Positions 1-5,517 of a DNA stretch of 5,517 nt are shown here, piece after piece. A program made the position numbers and the translations under genes. This DNA comes from Clostridiales bacterium. GTDB lineage: Bacteria; Bacillota; Clostridia; Lachnospirales; WQUN01. How positions within the stretch are numbered: position 1 is the stretch's first letter; each line of letters begins with the position of its first letter. The stretch is from contig JAIRVD010000300.1 in the NCBI GenBank assembly GCA_031254075.1, forward strand, positions 1 to 5,517, in the 5' to 3' direction. The notes beneath the pieces were generated by a model. It was given only the letters and a program-made list of their open reading frames with translations, made no database searches and had not been told where the DNA came from.

Positions 1-269
1 TGTCGGAAACAAGAAACGGCTCGTCGATGCGAAGGTCAAAACCCGCGCAATAACTTCTTTCCGCGCCGTTCGCGCCCCAGCAATAATTCGGTAGCTTGTG
101 AACACGCATTTTAAACATCGCTTCGATTCCCTTGCGTCCGAGAATCCGCACATCGGAATGCCCCAGAAGCATATATACTCTGAAAATGCCGGTTCAATAC
201 TTCCAATCGACTTCTGTCATATCCAACCTCGCTCGGAGCAACCTCAATTTCTCCCTGCGTAATCAACAT
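1..269 (-). pseudogene. Serine hydrolase (beta-lactamase/class C esterase family) relic, internally deleted and frameshifted, runs off the left edge
   Basis: Reading the minus strand from the ATG at 269, the frame gives an N-terminal piece (MLITQGEIEVAP, then VGYDRSRLEVLNRHFQ) that resembles the opening of class C beta-lactamase-fold serine hydrolases. Near 180 family resemblance stops in this frame, which closes at TAA 113-111 after 52 residues. From about 180 down to 1 a different frame gives coherent protein (GHSDVRILGRKGIEAMF, then PNYCWGANGAER, then DEPFLVSD) that looks like the C-terminal part of the same family. The catalytic core, including the SxxK nucleophile motif expected 40-50 residues after the N-terminal piece, is absent. 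I infer an internal deletion with junction near 165-185, leaving the halves out of frame. An ATG at 275 is also in frame, but AGGAG lies only 2 nt from it and 8 nt from the ATG at 269, so 269 is preferred. The family assignment is from recognition of sequence style, not a search; the frame change is directly visible. Confidence 0.7.
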
Positions 270-277
270 TTTCATTT

Positions 278-282
278 CTCCT
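278..282 (-). promoter_or_regulatory. Ribosome binding site of the hydrolase relic
   Basis: AGGAG on the minus strand sits 8 nt before the ATG at 269 and 2 nt before the in-frame ATG at 275. The spacing decides for the 269 start. The site is intact even though the gene is not. Confidence 0.6.
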
Positions 283-298
283 CTCGCTGATTTCGGAA

Positions 299-327
299 AT
301 TCTATTCCTTCTTATTATATAGGTCAA
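299..327 (-). promoter_or_regulatory. Sigma70-type promoter of the hydrolase relic
   Basis: On the minus strand, TTGACC (327-322) is followed after exactly 17 nt by TAGAAT (304-299). Each hexamer matches the consensus at five of six positions. Transcription would begin near 292, leaving a leader of about 23 nt before the ATG at 269. A short dyad, ATTTC-G-GAAAT (290-300), lies at the predicted start point and could be a binding site, but it is small enough to be chance. The promoter is unusually good for a gene that can no longer make a full protein. Confidence 0.6.
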
Positions 328-331
328 GTTA

Positions 332-360
332 TTGTTTAATTTAGATTTATTCGTTACAAT
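332..360 (+). promoter_or_regulatory. Sigma70-type promoter of the four-gene operon
   Basis: TTGTTT (332-337) and TACAAT (355-360) are separated by 17 nt. The predicted start is near 367, giving a leader of only about 19 nt that contains AGGAGG. The -35 lies 4 nt from the -35 of the divergent promoter, so the two are back to back and RNA polymerase at one may hinder the other. The short leader leaves no room for a riboswitch or attenuator. Confidence 0.6.
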
Positions 361-374
361 GGGCGAAATATCAT

Positions 375-380
375 AGGAGG
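375..380 (+). promoter_or_regulatory. Strong ribosome binding site of the 68-residue membrane protein
   Basis: A perfect AGGAGG lies 5 nt before the ATG at 386. A site this strong supports the small reading frame being a real, translated gene. Confidence 0.75.
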
Positions 381-385
381 TCAGT

Positions 386-592
386 ATGGATTATTTCTTT
401 GTTTTTCTTTACATCGTGTGGTATTTCATTACCATTATACAAATGTTTTTCTCATACGGAACGGCATACCGCTTAACAAAAAACGGCGGTGATAACGGCA
501 TCGCGCTTTTCGGATGGATGTTTGTCCTTAGTCTGGCTTCCATGATTCCGTTTTTGGGAATATATTTATGGTTTAAATATAGAGATTATTAA
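386..592 (+). CDS. Small two-helix membrane protein of unknown function
   Basis: This 68-residue protein is not one I recognise. It is almost entirely membrane: an aromatic-rich first helix at about residues 3-25 (FFVFLYIVWYFITIIQMFF), a short polar loop TKNGGDNG (31-38) and a second helix at about 39-62, ending in KYRDY. Positive charges sit both in the loop and at the C-terminus, so topology cannot be read confidently. There is no signal peptidase or lipoprotein site and no catalytic motif. It is credible as a gene because it has a consensus promoter, a perfect AGGAGG, and lies only 11 nt before the prepilin peptidase gene on the same strand. Being first in the operon, it could be a small partner of the downstream membrane proteins, but nothing in the sequence shows that. 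Confidence 0.8.
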   Translation: MDYFFVFLYIVWYFITIIQMFFSYGTAYRLTKNGGDNGIALFGWMFVLSLASMIPFLGIYLWFKYRDY

Positions 593-603
593 AGGGGTTT
601 GAC

Positions 604-1422
604 ATGCCTGATATATTTATATTTTTTTCCGCGTTTTTGATTGGCTTATGCTTCGGTTCGTTTGCGAACGTTGTAATTTATCGTTTGCCCAAGGGGCTTT
701 CGATATCGAAACCACCGTCGGCATGTCCTTCTTGTAAGAAGCAGTTGCAAGCGATTGATTTGGTTCCGGTGTTAAGCTGGTTTTTTTTGCGCGGGAAATG
801 TCGGCGGTGTAAGAAAAAAATTTCCGTGCGTTATCCTTTGGTGGAATTGCTTTGCGGAATGCTTTTCGCGAGTATGGCGTATGCAAGCATGGTGAACGGT
901 TCCCCTACCCTTTCGCTTGTGCCGCTTTCGGTTTTTGTTTTTGTACTTTTGGTTGTCTCGTTTATTGATGCGGACACGCAGGAAATTCCCGACGGGCTGC
1001 TTATTATCGGAGCGGTTGCGGGAATTATTTTTATTGCGTGCGGACATTTTATGTCGGAAATTTTTCCGCACGCTCGTGATTGGAAAGACGCGTTGCTTGG
1101 CGTAATCGCGGGAGCGGCACCGCTTTTAATCATCGACAGACTGTGTTTATTGATAGTAAAAAAAGACGGCTTCGGTTACGGCGATGTAAAACTGATGGCA
1201 ATGGTCGGATTATTTCTCGGTTGGCAGAATGTTTTGATGGCGTTTTTATTTGCGTTTGTGAGCGGCGCGGTGTTTGCGGTTTACCTGATGGTGACGGGTA
1301 AAGCAAAACGCGGTTCGTATTTTGCGTTCGGACCATTTCTGTGCATCGGAACGTATCTGGCGTTTTTTTTCGGCAAAGCCGTGCTTGATTGGTACGTCGC
1401 GTTTATTACAATGCCGGTATGA
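604..1422 (+). CDS. Type IV prepilin peptidase / N-methyltransferase (A24A family, PilD/GspO/ComC type)
   Basis: This polytopic aspartic protease of the cytoplasmic membrane cleaves the leader of type IV pilins and pseudopilins and, in family members with this N-terminal domain, methylates the new N-terminal residue. The 272-residue length is normal for the full bifunctional form. The N-terminal domain shows FGSFANVVIYRLP (18-29), with a cytoplasmic zinc-type quartet C41xxC44 and C66xxC69 and the usual RYPLVELL (76-83). The catalytic aspartates are D122 in FIDADTQEIPD and D194 in the GYGD box (GFGYGDVKLMAMVGLFLGW, 189-207). About seven or eight hydrophobic helices follow the family layout. 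The start is supported by AGGGG at 593-597, 6 nt before ATG. The TGA overlaps the ATG of the next gene. No pilin, assembly ATPase or secretion gene is visible in the window, so whether it serves pili, type II secretion or competence cannot be told. The gene contains three T runs of 7-8 nt, all in frame. Confidence 0.93.
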   Translation: MPDIFIFFSAFLIGLCFGSFANVVIYRLPKGLSISKPPSACPSCKKQLQAIDLVPVLSWFFLRGKCRRCKKKISVRYPLVELLCGMLFASMAYASMVNGSPTLSLVPLSVFVFVLLVVSFIDADTQEIPDGLLIIGAVAGIIFIACGHFMSEIFPHARDWKDALLGVIAGAAPLLIIDRLCLLIVKKDGFGYGDVKLMAMVGLFLGWQNVLMAFLFAFVSGAVFAVYLMVTGKAKRGSYFAFGPFLCIGTYLAFFFGKAVLDWYVAFITMPV

Positions 1423-2105
1423 ATTTAAACGAACGCGCAATGTCGCCGCTTCTTATGTACTTATCGGTAACGTTTATTGCGGCGTTACTTATTTCCAATG
1501 TAATCGCGAATCATATGCTTTTGTTTTTCGGCAGGACGATTGATGCCGGCGCGTTGACGTTTCCGATTACTTATATTATTTCGGATGTAATTTCGGAAGT
1601 GTATGGCTATAAATGGTCACGGCGCGTTGCTTGGACAAGCTTGGCGATTAACGCGTTTTTTGCGTTGATAATAATAATAATTGTACGACTTCCGCAACCG
1701 GATTGGTATGAAGGAAATTATTTTGCAACCGCGCTTGCGAATTCTTGGCGCATCGTTGTGGCGAGCCTCGTTGCGTATTGCATCGGCGACCTTGCCGACG
1801 ACAGAATTTTCCGCCGCTTGCGTATGCATAACCGCAAAAAATTCGGCGGAAAAGAAAACATGCGCGGCTTTGCGTTCCGCGCATTGCTTTCTTCTTTAAT
1901 CGGGCACATACTCGACACGAATATTTTTATTTTCATCGCATTCGCGTTTATCGTTCCGTGGGATGAATTACCCGGCATGATTATCATCGGAATTTCAATA
2001 AAATGGACGTACGAGTGGGCTGTTATTCCAATCACCTATCGCGTAACAAAATGGGTTGCGAAAAAGGAGGACGAATATGAAAATTCTCGTAACGGGCAGC
2101 AGTAA
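1419..2105 (+). CDS. yhhQ: Queuosine precursor transporter, YhhQ / VUT family
   Basis: A 228-residue polytopic inner-membrane protein of the family known to import queuosine precursors (preQ0/preQ1, in some members queuine) for the tRNA wobble modification. Recognisable blocks are ISNVIANH (25-32), FPITYIISDVISEVYGYKWS (48-67) and SSLIGHILDTNIFIFIAF (158-175), with about six hydrophobic helices and a charged C-terminal tail. The start is ATG 1419, which overlaps the preceding TGA as ATGA; no good ribosome binding site precedes it, so translation is probably coupled to the prepilin peptidase gene. An upstream in-frame TTG (1389) and a downstream ATG (1440) are less likely. The last 29 nt overlap the next gene and carry its ribosome binding site. 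Family assignment is firm; the exact substrate is inference, since no queuosine-synthesis gene or preQ1 riboswitch is visible here. Confidence 0.9.
   Translation: MNLNERAMSPLLMYLSVTFIAALLISNVIANHMLLFFGRTIDAGALTFPITYIISDVISEVYGYKWSRRVAWTSLAINAFFALIIIIIVRLPQPDWYEGNYFATALANSWRIVVASLVAYCIGDLADDRIFRRLRMHNRKKFGGKENMRGFAFRALLSSLIGHILDTNIFIFIAFAFIVPWDELPGMIIIGISIKWTYEWAVIPITYRVTKWVAKKEDEYENSRNGQQ
2064..2070 (+). promoter_or_regulatory. Ribosome binding site of the SDR gene, inside the end of the transporter gene
   Basis: AAGGAGG ends 6 nt before ATG 2077 and decides that start over an in-frame TTG at 2056 that lies upstream of the site. It sits within the coding sequence of the preceding gene (the KKEDE tail). 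Confidence 0.8.
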
Positions 2106-2727
2106 CGGCATCGGGTTGGCGACCGTTAAAAAATTTTTAAAAGAAGGTCATGGAGTTATCGGAATTGACCTTCTTTTTTCAAATACAAAAAACGAAAACT
2201 ACACGCATTTTATCGCGAATGTCAGCAAGCCCGAATCTCTGCCCGAACTTAGCGAAATTGAAATCCTAATCAACAACGCCGGAATTCAAAACGAAGGTGT
2301 AAACGACATTAACGTAAATCTTCTCGGCGTTATTAACGTAACGGAAAAATATTGCTCACCCGCAATTAAATCCATTTGCAATATCGCGTCGGCGTCGGCA
2401 CACAGCGGTGCGGAATTTCCCTACTACGCGGCAAGCAAGGGCGGCGTTCTTGCATACACAAAACACACCGCGCTCGAAATCGCAAAATTCGGTGCGACAT
2501 GCAACAGCCTTTCGCCCGGCGGCGTTCTGACCGAACTAAACGCTCCCGTCATAAACGACCCGCACAAATGGAAACTAATTATGAAAGAAACCCTCCTGAA
2601 AAAATGGGCGACCCCCGAAGAAATCGCCGAATGGGTCTATTTCATCACCGTAACTAACAAAAGTATGACCGCTCAAGATATTCTTATCGACAACGGCGAA
2701 ATCGCTCGCTCTAATTTTGTTTGGTGA
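2077..2727 (+). CDS. Short-chain dehydrogenase/reductase (classical SDR)
   Basis: A cytoplasmic NAD(P)-dependent oxidoreductase of 216 residues, somewhat shorter than the usual 240-250. The Rossmann fold shows TGSSNGIG (6-13) for cofactor binding, D31 at the end of the second strand (which in this family favours NAD(H) over NADP(H)), NNAG (66-69), N81 in VNLLG, a serine at S105 in NIASAS, the catalytic pair Y117xxxK121 in YYAASK, and SPGGVLTEL (146-154). The C-terminal IDNG (204-207) matches the usual closing strand, where most relatives have a V-D-G-G form. The missing length is mainly between strands 2 and 4, where the region is compact. Substrate is unknown; similarity to FabG-like reductases does not prove a fatty-acid role. 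It overlaps the transporter gene by 29 nt but has its own strong ribosome binding site. Its codons are richer in A and C than those of the membrane-protein genes before it. No terminator follows. Confidence 0.92.
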   Translation: MKILVTGSSNGIGLATVKKFLKEGHGVIGIDLLFSNTKNENYTHFIANVSKPESLPELSEIEILINNAGIQNEGVNDINVNLLGVINVTEKYCSPAIKSICNIASASAHSGAEFPYYAASKGGVLAYTKHTALEIAKFGATCNSLSPGGVLTELNAPVINDPHKWKLIMKETLLKKWATPEEIAEWVYFITVTNKSMTAQDILIDNGEIARSNFVW

Positions 2728-2751
2728 GACGTGTACGGCAAAGCAATATAT

Positions 2752-2780
2752 TTGACTACACCCCTTTCAAATGATATTGT
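2752..2780 (+). promoter_or_regulatory. Sigma70-type promoter of the hybrid sensor kinase gene
   Basis: TTGACT (2752-2757, five of six consensus) is followed after 17 nt by TATTGT (2775-2780, four of six). The predicted start is near 2787, about 25 nt before the kinase ATG. As no hairpin with a T tract lies between the SDR stop and this site, read-through from the upstream operon may also reach the kinase. Confidence 0.55.
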
Positions 2781-2793
2781 TTATCACAAACAA
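2777..2793. promoter_or_regulatory. Perfect 6-bp dyad over the -10/start point, possible operator
   Basis: TTGTTT (2777-2782) and AAACAA (2788-2793) are inverted copies around ATCAC. The dyad overlaps the -10 hexamer and the predicted transcription start, a usual place for a repressor site. It is too AT-rich, and has no T tract after it, to be a terminator. Arms of 6 bp in AT-rich DNA can arise by chance. Confidence 0.3.
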
Positions 2794-2796
2794 GTG

Positions 2797-2801
2797 AAGG
2801 G
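2797..2801 (+). promoter_or_regulatory. Ribosome binding site of the sensor kinase gene
   Basis: AAGGG lies 10 nt before ATG 2812 and 7 nt before the in-frame GTG at 2809. The spacing fits the GTG slightly better; the two starts differ by one residue only. An ATG at 2802 is out of frame and directly abuts the site. Confidence 0.5.
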
Positions 2802-2811
2802 ATGGATTGTG

Positions 2812-5517
2812 ATGGAAGGCACATTACGTCTTGCGAGGGGATTGTGGCGCCAGTATTTACTTGTTTTCATGACATTTTTGCTGATGGTAATTGTCGGCAG
2901 TATTTTTGCCGGAAATATTGTAAGCAATCATTTATCTACATATGGCAGAGAGGTTATAACCGCGTCTGCCGAAACTTTGCAATCATATTTCGAAGGGCAT
3001 CAGATTACATTTGAAGATGTAGTTTTTGTGGTTGAGGAGCTTTACATTAAAGACACCGACATTGATTCGATTGAAGAAGAGATTGTCAGATGGACAAATC
3101 ATCTTAACGCAATGGATTTGCGCTACCATGACTATATATATATATACGGTGTATTGGACGGGCTATTCGTACAAGGTTCTGATTGGGATGTTCCGGACGA
3201 TTACGACCCGACGACGCGTCCGTGGTATTTGAATGCGCGTGAGAAAAGCGGGCAAACGTGTTTTTCTGACCCGTACATCGACGCGCAAACAGGCGAATGG
3301 ATTATGTCTATTTCGAGTGTGCTGTATGACGAGAACGGAAATGACTTCGGAGTGCTGGCATTTGACATTTATCTTAAAACAATAGAAAACTATGTAAACA
3401 GCTTACAGCTTATGGACGAAGGATTCGGAACACTTTTTGATTCTCAGCTACGATTTATTATTCATCCGGATGCGACTGTTTTCAACATGCAGATTGACGA
3501 GCTTCAACCCGAAAGAGCCGCCGCAATGCGCGCCAACGACGAACTTAACGCCTACAGATTCGTTTCATTGGCAGGCGATGACAGCGTTATGTACAGCAAA
3601 AAGCTGTTTAACGGATGGTATTTGGCAATTTCATCGCCATACGATGTGTATTACAGAGACGTTCGTGTTATGATTTATGTTTTGTCGGGAACGGGGCTGA
3701 TTGCTACATTAACGCTGTGCATTTTTCTGACGGCTCTAAACCGCGCGAAAATGCGCTCGGACGAAGAAGCGCAAATTCGAACCACTTTGCTTGACAGCGC
3801 GAACGCTCGCGAGGCGGCGGCAAAGGAAGCGCATCGCCGTGCCAGAATAATGATGGACGCGACACCGTTCGGGTGCAAAATATGGAATAAGGATTCAAAA
3901 ATAATTGATTGCAATAAAGCGGCGGTTGAATTATTTAAAATGCGGGATGAAGATGAATTCATTTCGCGATTTTTCGAGCTATCGCCAAAGGTTCAGCCTG
4001 ACGGAGTTCCTTCCAAAGAAAAAGCCGAAATATGTATTAAAAACGCGTTTCATTACGGCACCCAAACTTTTGAGTGGATGCATCAGCTTGCTGACGGAAC
4101 GCCGATTCCGTCGGAAATCATTCTTGTTCGAATAGATTACGGCGACGACGTTGCCGTTGCGGGATATATACGCGATTTGAGAGAGCATAAAAAAATGATG
4201 GCGGAAATTGATAAGCAAAACGAAACCGTTAAAGCCGCGTTGGCGGAAGCACGGGCGGCAAGTGCCGCAAAAACAGAGTTTCTTTCAAATATGTCGCATG
4301 AAATCCGCACACCGATGAACGCAATTCTCGGCATGACAGAGCTTCTTCTGCACGAGCCGCTTAACAAACGCCAAATGGGTTATATAAATGATATTCACAT
4401 GTCGGGCAAGGGACTGCTTGCAATCATCAACGACATTTTAGACATGAGCAAAATCGAAGCGGGCAAACTCGAACTCGCTCCCGTAAGCTTCGATTTCAAC
4501 GCGTTTTTAGACCAATTAAGCTCGATGTTCCACTATATTGCCGAAAAGAAAAATATCGAATTCCGTTTCAAAACAGCCGATGATTTGCCCGAATGCTTAT
4601 ACGGCGATGATAATCGCTTGCGTCAGATTCTTACCAACATCTGCGGAAACGCCGTAAAATTTACCGAGCAGGGGTATGTACAATTAAGAGTTACGCAATC
4701 GGACGGGCGTTTGTACTTCGAAATACAAGACACAGGCAAGGGCATTAAAAAAGATGATATGGGAAAACTGTTCAACGCGTTCGCGCAAGTTGATACGCAT
4801 AAAAATCGCAACGTTGTAGGAACAGGCTTGGGGCTTGTAATAAGTAAATCCTTCGTCGAAATGATGGGTGGAAGCATTTCGTTCGACAGTGAATACGGTG
4901 AAGGAACCGTTTTCACCGTTGCGATTCCCATAATCGAAGGAAGCGAAGAAGATATCCGACGCGAAGAAAGCGTAAAACGCGATAATACAATAAACGCTCC
5001 GACCGCAAATGTTTTAGTCGTTGACGATAACGAATTCAACTTAAAAGTTGCGGGCGGGTTGCTTTCTTTATCTGCGATTAAAGCCGATTACGCTTTTTCC
5101 GGCGCGACGGCAATTAATTTAATTGAAGAAAATGATTACGACATCGTTTTCATGGACCATATGATGCCGGAAATGGACGGCATAGAAGCAACGGCAATCG
5201 TCCGCGGCATGGGCGATAAATACGAAACACTTCCAATTATCGCACTGACCGCAAACGCAATTTACGGTGCTCGCGAAATGTATATCAACAACGGCTTTAA
5301 CGGCTTTATCTCAAAACCCATCGACATCAACGAATTAAATAATGTTTTGAAAAAATATTTACCGCAGGAAAAATTTTTGCAGACATCCATTCCGCCTGCG
5401 GAAGAGATTTCACCCGAACACGCATTTATCAACGCGCTCGAATCCGTTCCGGCTATTAACGTCGCAAACGGCTTGGAAAATTCCGGCGGCTTTATCGACA
5501 TCTACAAAGACATGGTC
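2812..5517 (+). CDS. Membrane hybrid sensor histidine kinase (dCache-PAS-HisKA-HATPase-REC-HPt), 3' end beyond the window
   Basis: The frame is open for 902 codons to the last base, so the C-terminus is missing. Order of parts: TM1 (about 15-36); an outer domain of about 245 residues with double-Cache features, YDPTTRPWY (131-139) and a second lobe near GFGTLFDSQ...FIIHP (204-219); TM2 (about 286-308); a helical linker; PAS (about 345-459) opening MMDATPFGCKIWN; a signalling helix; HisKA with H496 in SNMSHEIRTPMN; HATPase with N box N609-K616, G1 DTGKGI (640-645), F box (654-661) and G2 GTGLGL (670-675); receiver (about 733-850) with D738/D739, phospho-acceptor D782 in MDHMMPEMDG, T813 and K835; then GLENSGGFIDIYKDM, which looks like the start of an HPt module. 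Every core phosphorelay residue is present, so it should autophosphorylate and relay His-Asp-(His). Cache residues Y131, R136, W138, Y139, Y155, D157 and D185 fit the dCache amino-acid motif. A partner regulator would be expected downstream. Confidence 0.93.
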   Translation, partial: MEGTLRLARGLWRQYLLVFMTFLLMVIVGSIFAGNIVSNHLSTYGREVITASAETLQSYFEGHQITFEDVVFVVEELYIKDTDIDSIEEEIVRWTNHLNAMDLRYHDYIYIYGVLDGLFVQGSDWDVPDDYDPTTRPWYLNAREKSGQTCFSDPYIDAQTGEWIMSISSVLYDENGNDFGVLAFDIYLKTIENYVNSLQLMDEGFGTLFDSQLRFIIHPDATVFNMQIDELQPERAAAMRANDELNAYRFVSLAGDDSVMYSKKLFNGWYLAISSPYDVYYRDVRVMIYVLSGTGLIATLTLCIFLTALNRAKMRSDEEAQIRTTLLDSANAREAAAKEAHRRARIMMDATPFGCKIWNKDSKIIDCNKAAVELFKMRDEDEFISRFFELSPKVQPDGVPSKEKAEICIKNAFHYGTQTFEWMHQLADGTPIPSEIILVRIDYGDDVAVAGYIRDLREHKKMMAEIDKQNETVKAALAEARAASAAKTEFLSNMSHEIRTPMNAILGMTELLLHEPLNKRQMGYINDIHMSGKGLLAIINDILDMSKIEAGKLELAPVSFDFNAFLDQLSSMFHYIAEKKNIEFRFKTADDLPECLYGDDNRLRQILTNICGNAVKFTEQGYVQLRVTQSDGRLYFEIQDTGKGIKKDDMGKLFNAFAQVDTHKNRNVVGTGLGLVISKSFVEMMGGSISFDSEYGEGTVFTVAIPIIEGSEEDIRREESVKRDNTINAPTANVLVVDDNEFNLKVAGGLLSLSAIKADYAFSGATAINLIEENDYDIVFMDHMMPEMDGIEATAIVRGMGDKYETLPIIALTANAIYGAREMYINNGFNGFISKPIDINELNNVLKKYLPQEKFLQTSIPPAEEISPEHAFINALESVPAINVANGLENSGGFIDIYKDMV
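3133..3146 (+). repeat. (TA)7 dinucleotide tract inside the kinase gene
   Basis: Seven TA units encode part of DYIYIYG (about residues 107-113) in the Cache domain. Gain or loss of one unit would shift the frame and abolish the kinase. The tract is short, and the peptide fits a normal Cache beta strand, so it may be only codon choice. Confidence 0.6.

Noticed and set aside
1..172. Separate small gene starting at the minus-strand ATG at 172
   Set aside because: No ribosome binding site precedes this ATG, and the protein reads as the C-terminal part of the hydrolase family, so it is better explained as part of the broken gene.
361..385. preQ1 riboswitch controlling the queuosine-precursor transporter
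   Set aside because: The operon leader is only about 19 nt, and the region immediately before 1419 is coding, so no aptamer can fit.
1389..1418. TTG start extending the transporter upstream
   Set aside because: The ATG at 1419 gives an ATGA coupling overlap and a normal family N-terminus. The extension MVRRVYYNAG has no support.
2056..2076. TTG start extending the SDR upstream
   Set aside because: The AAGGAGG at 2064-2070 lies downstream of that TTG and is ideally placed for ATG 2077, where the Rossmann strand begins.
2728..2811. Rho-independent terminator between the SDR and the kinase
   Set aside because: The only inverted repeat (2777-2793) is AT-rich, has short arms and is not followed by a T tract; it overlaps a promoter instead.
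2802..3014. 70-codon frame starting 10 nt before the kinase ATG
   Set aside because: Its ATG abuts the ribosome binding site with no spacing, and its protein is cysteine-rich without pattern. It is a shadow of the kinase N-terminus.
4623..5039. 138-codon open frame on the minus strand
   Set aside because: It lies antisense to the HATPase and receiver parts of the kinase, whose motifs are unmistakable. No promoter or ribosome binding site was noticed and its protein has no recognisable features.

Overview
The window looks like ordinary chromosome from a bacterium of moderate to low GC that uses strong Shine-Dalgarno sites (AGGAGG, AAGGAGG). The taxon cannot be fixed from the sequence. The hybrid kinase, the prepilin peptidase and the small SDR are styles I associate with anaerobic, often gut-associated Clostridia-like, Spirochaete-like or Fibrobacter-like lineages, and this is only a guess.

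Layout. Positions 1-269 on the minus strand hold a decayed serine hydrolase (beta-lactamase/esterase class C fold). Its N-terminal piece is joined out of frame to a C-terminal piece, so the middle of the gene is missing, although its promoter and ribosome binding site are intact. Two back-to-back sigma70-type promoters lie at 299-360. The plus-strand one starts a compact run of four genes with no room for terminators: a 68-residue two-helix membrane protein of unknown function (386-592), a type IV prepilin peptidase (604-1422), a YhhQ-family queuosine-precursor transporter (1419-2105, 4-nt ATGA overlap) and a short-chain dehydrogenase/reductase (2077-2727, 29-nt overlap). These four have no obvious shared pathway. 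No pilin, secretion or queuosine-biosynthesis gene is visible beside them.

After an 84-nt gap with its own promoter (2752-2780) and an AT-rich dyad over the -10 region, one very long reading frame runs from 2812 to the window edge without a stop. It encodes a membrane hybrid sensor histidine kinase in the order: TM1, periplasmic/extracellular double Cache domain, TM2, PAS, HisKA, HATPase, receiver, and the beginning of a probable HPt module cut by the window end. All core catalytic residues are present. The Cache domain carries residues that match, in order and spacing, the amino-acid-binding motif of dCache_1 sensors, so an amino acid or related amine is a reasonable predicted ligand.

I found no RNA genes, CRISPR arrays, insertion sequences or att sites, and no convincing novel system. 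The points most worth following are the ligand motif in the kinase, the internally deleted hydrolase with an intact promoter, and the odd grouping of genes in the four-gene operon.
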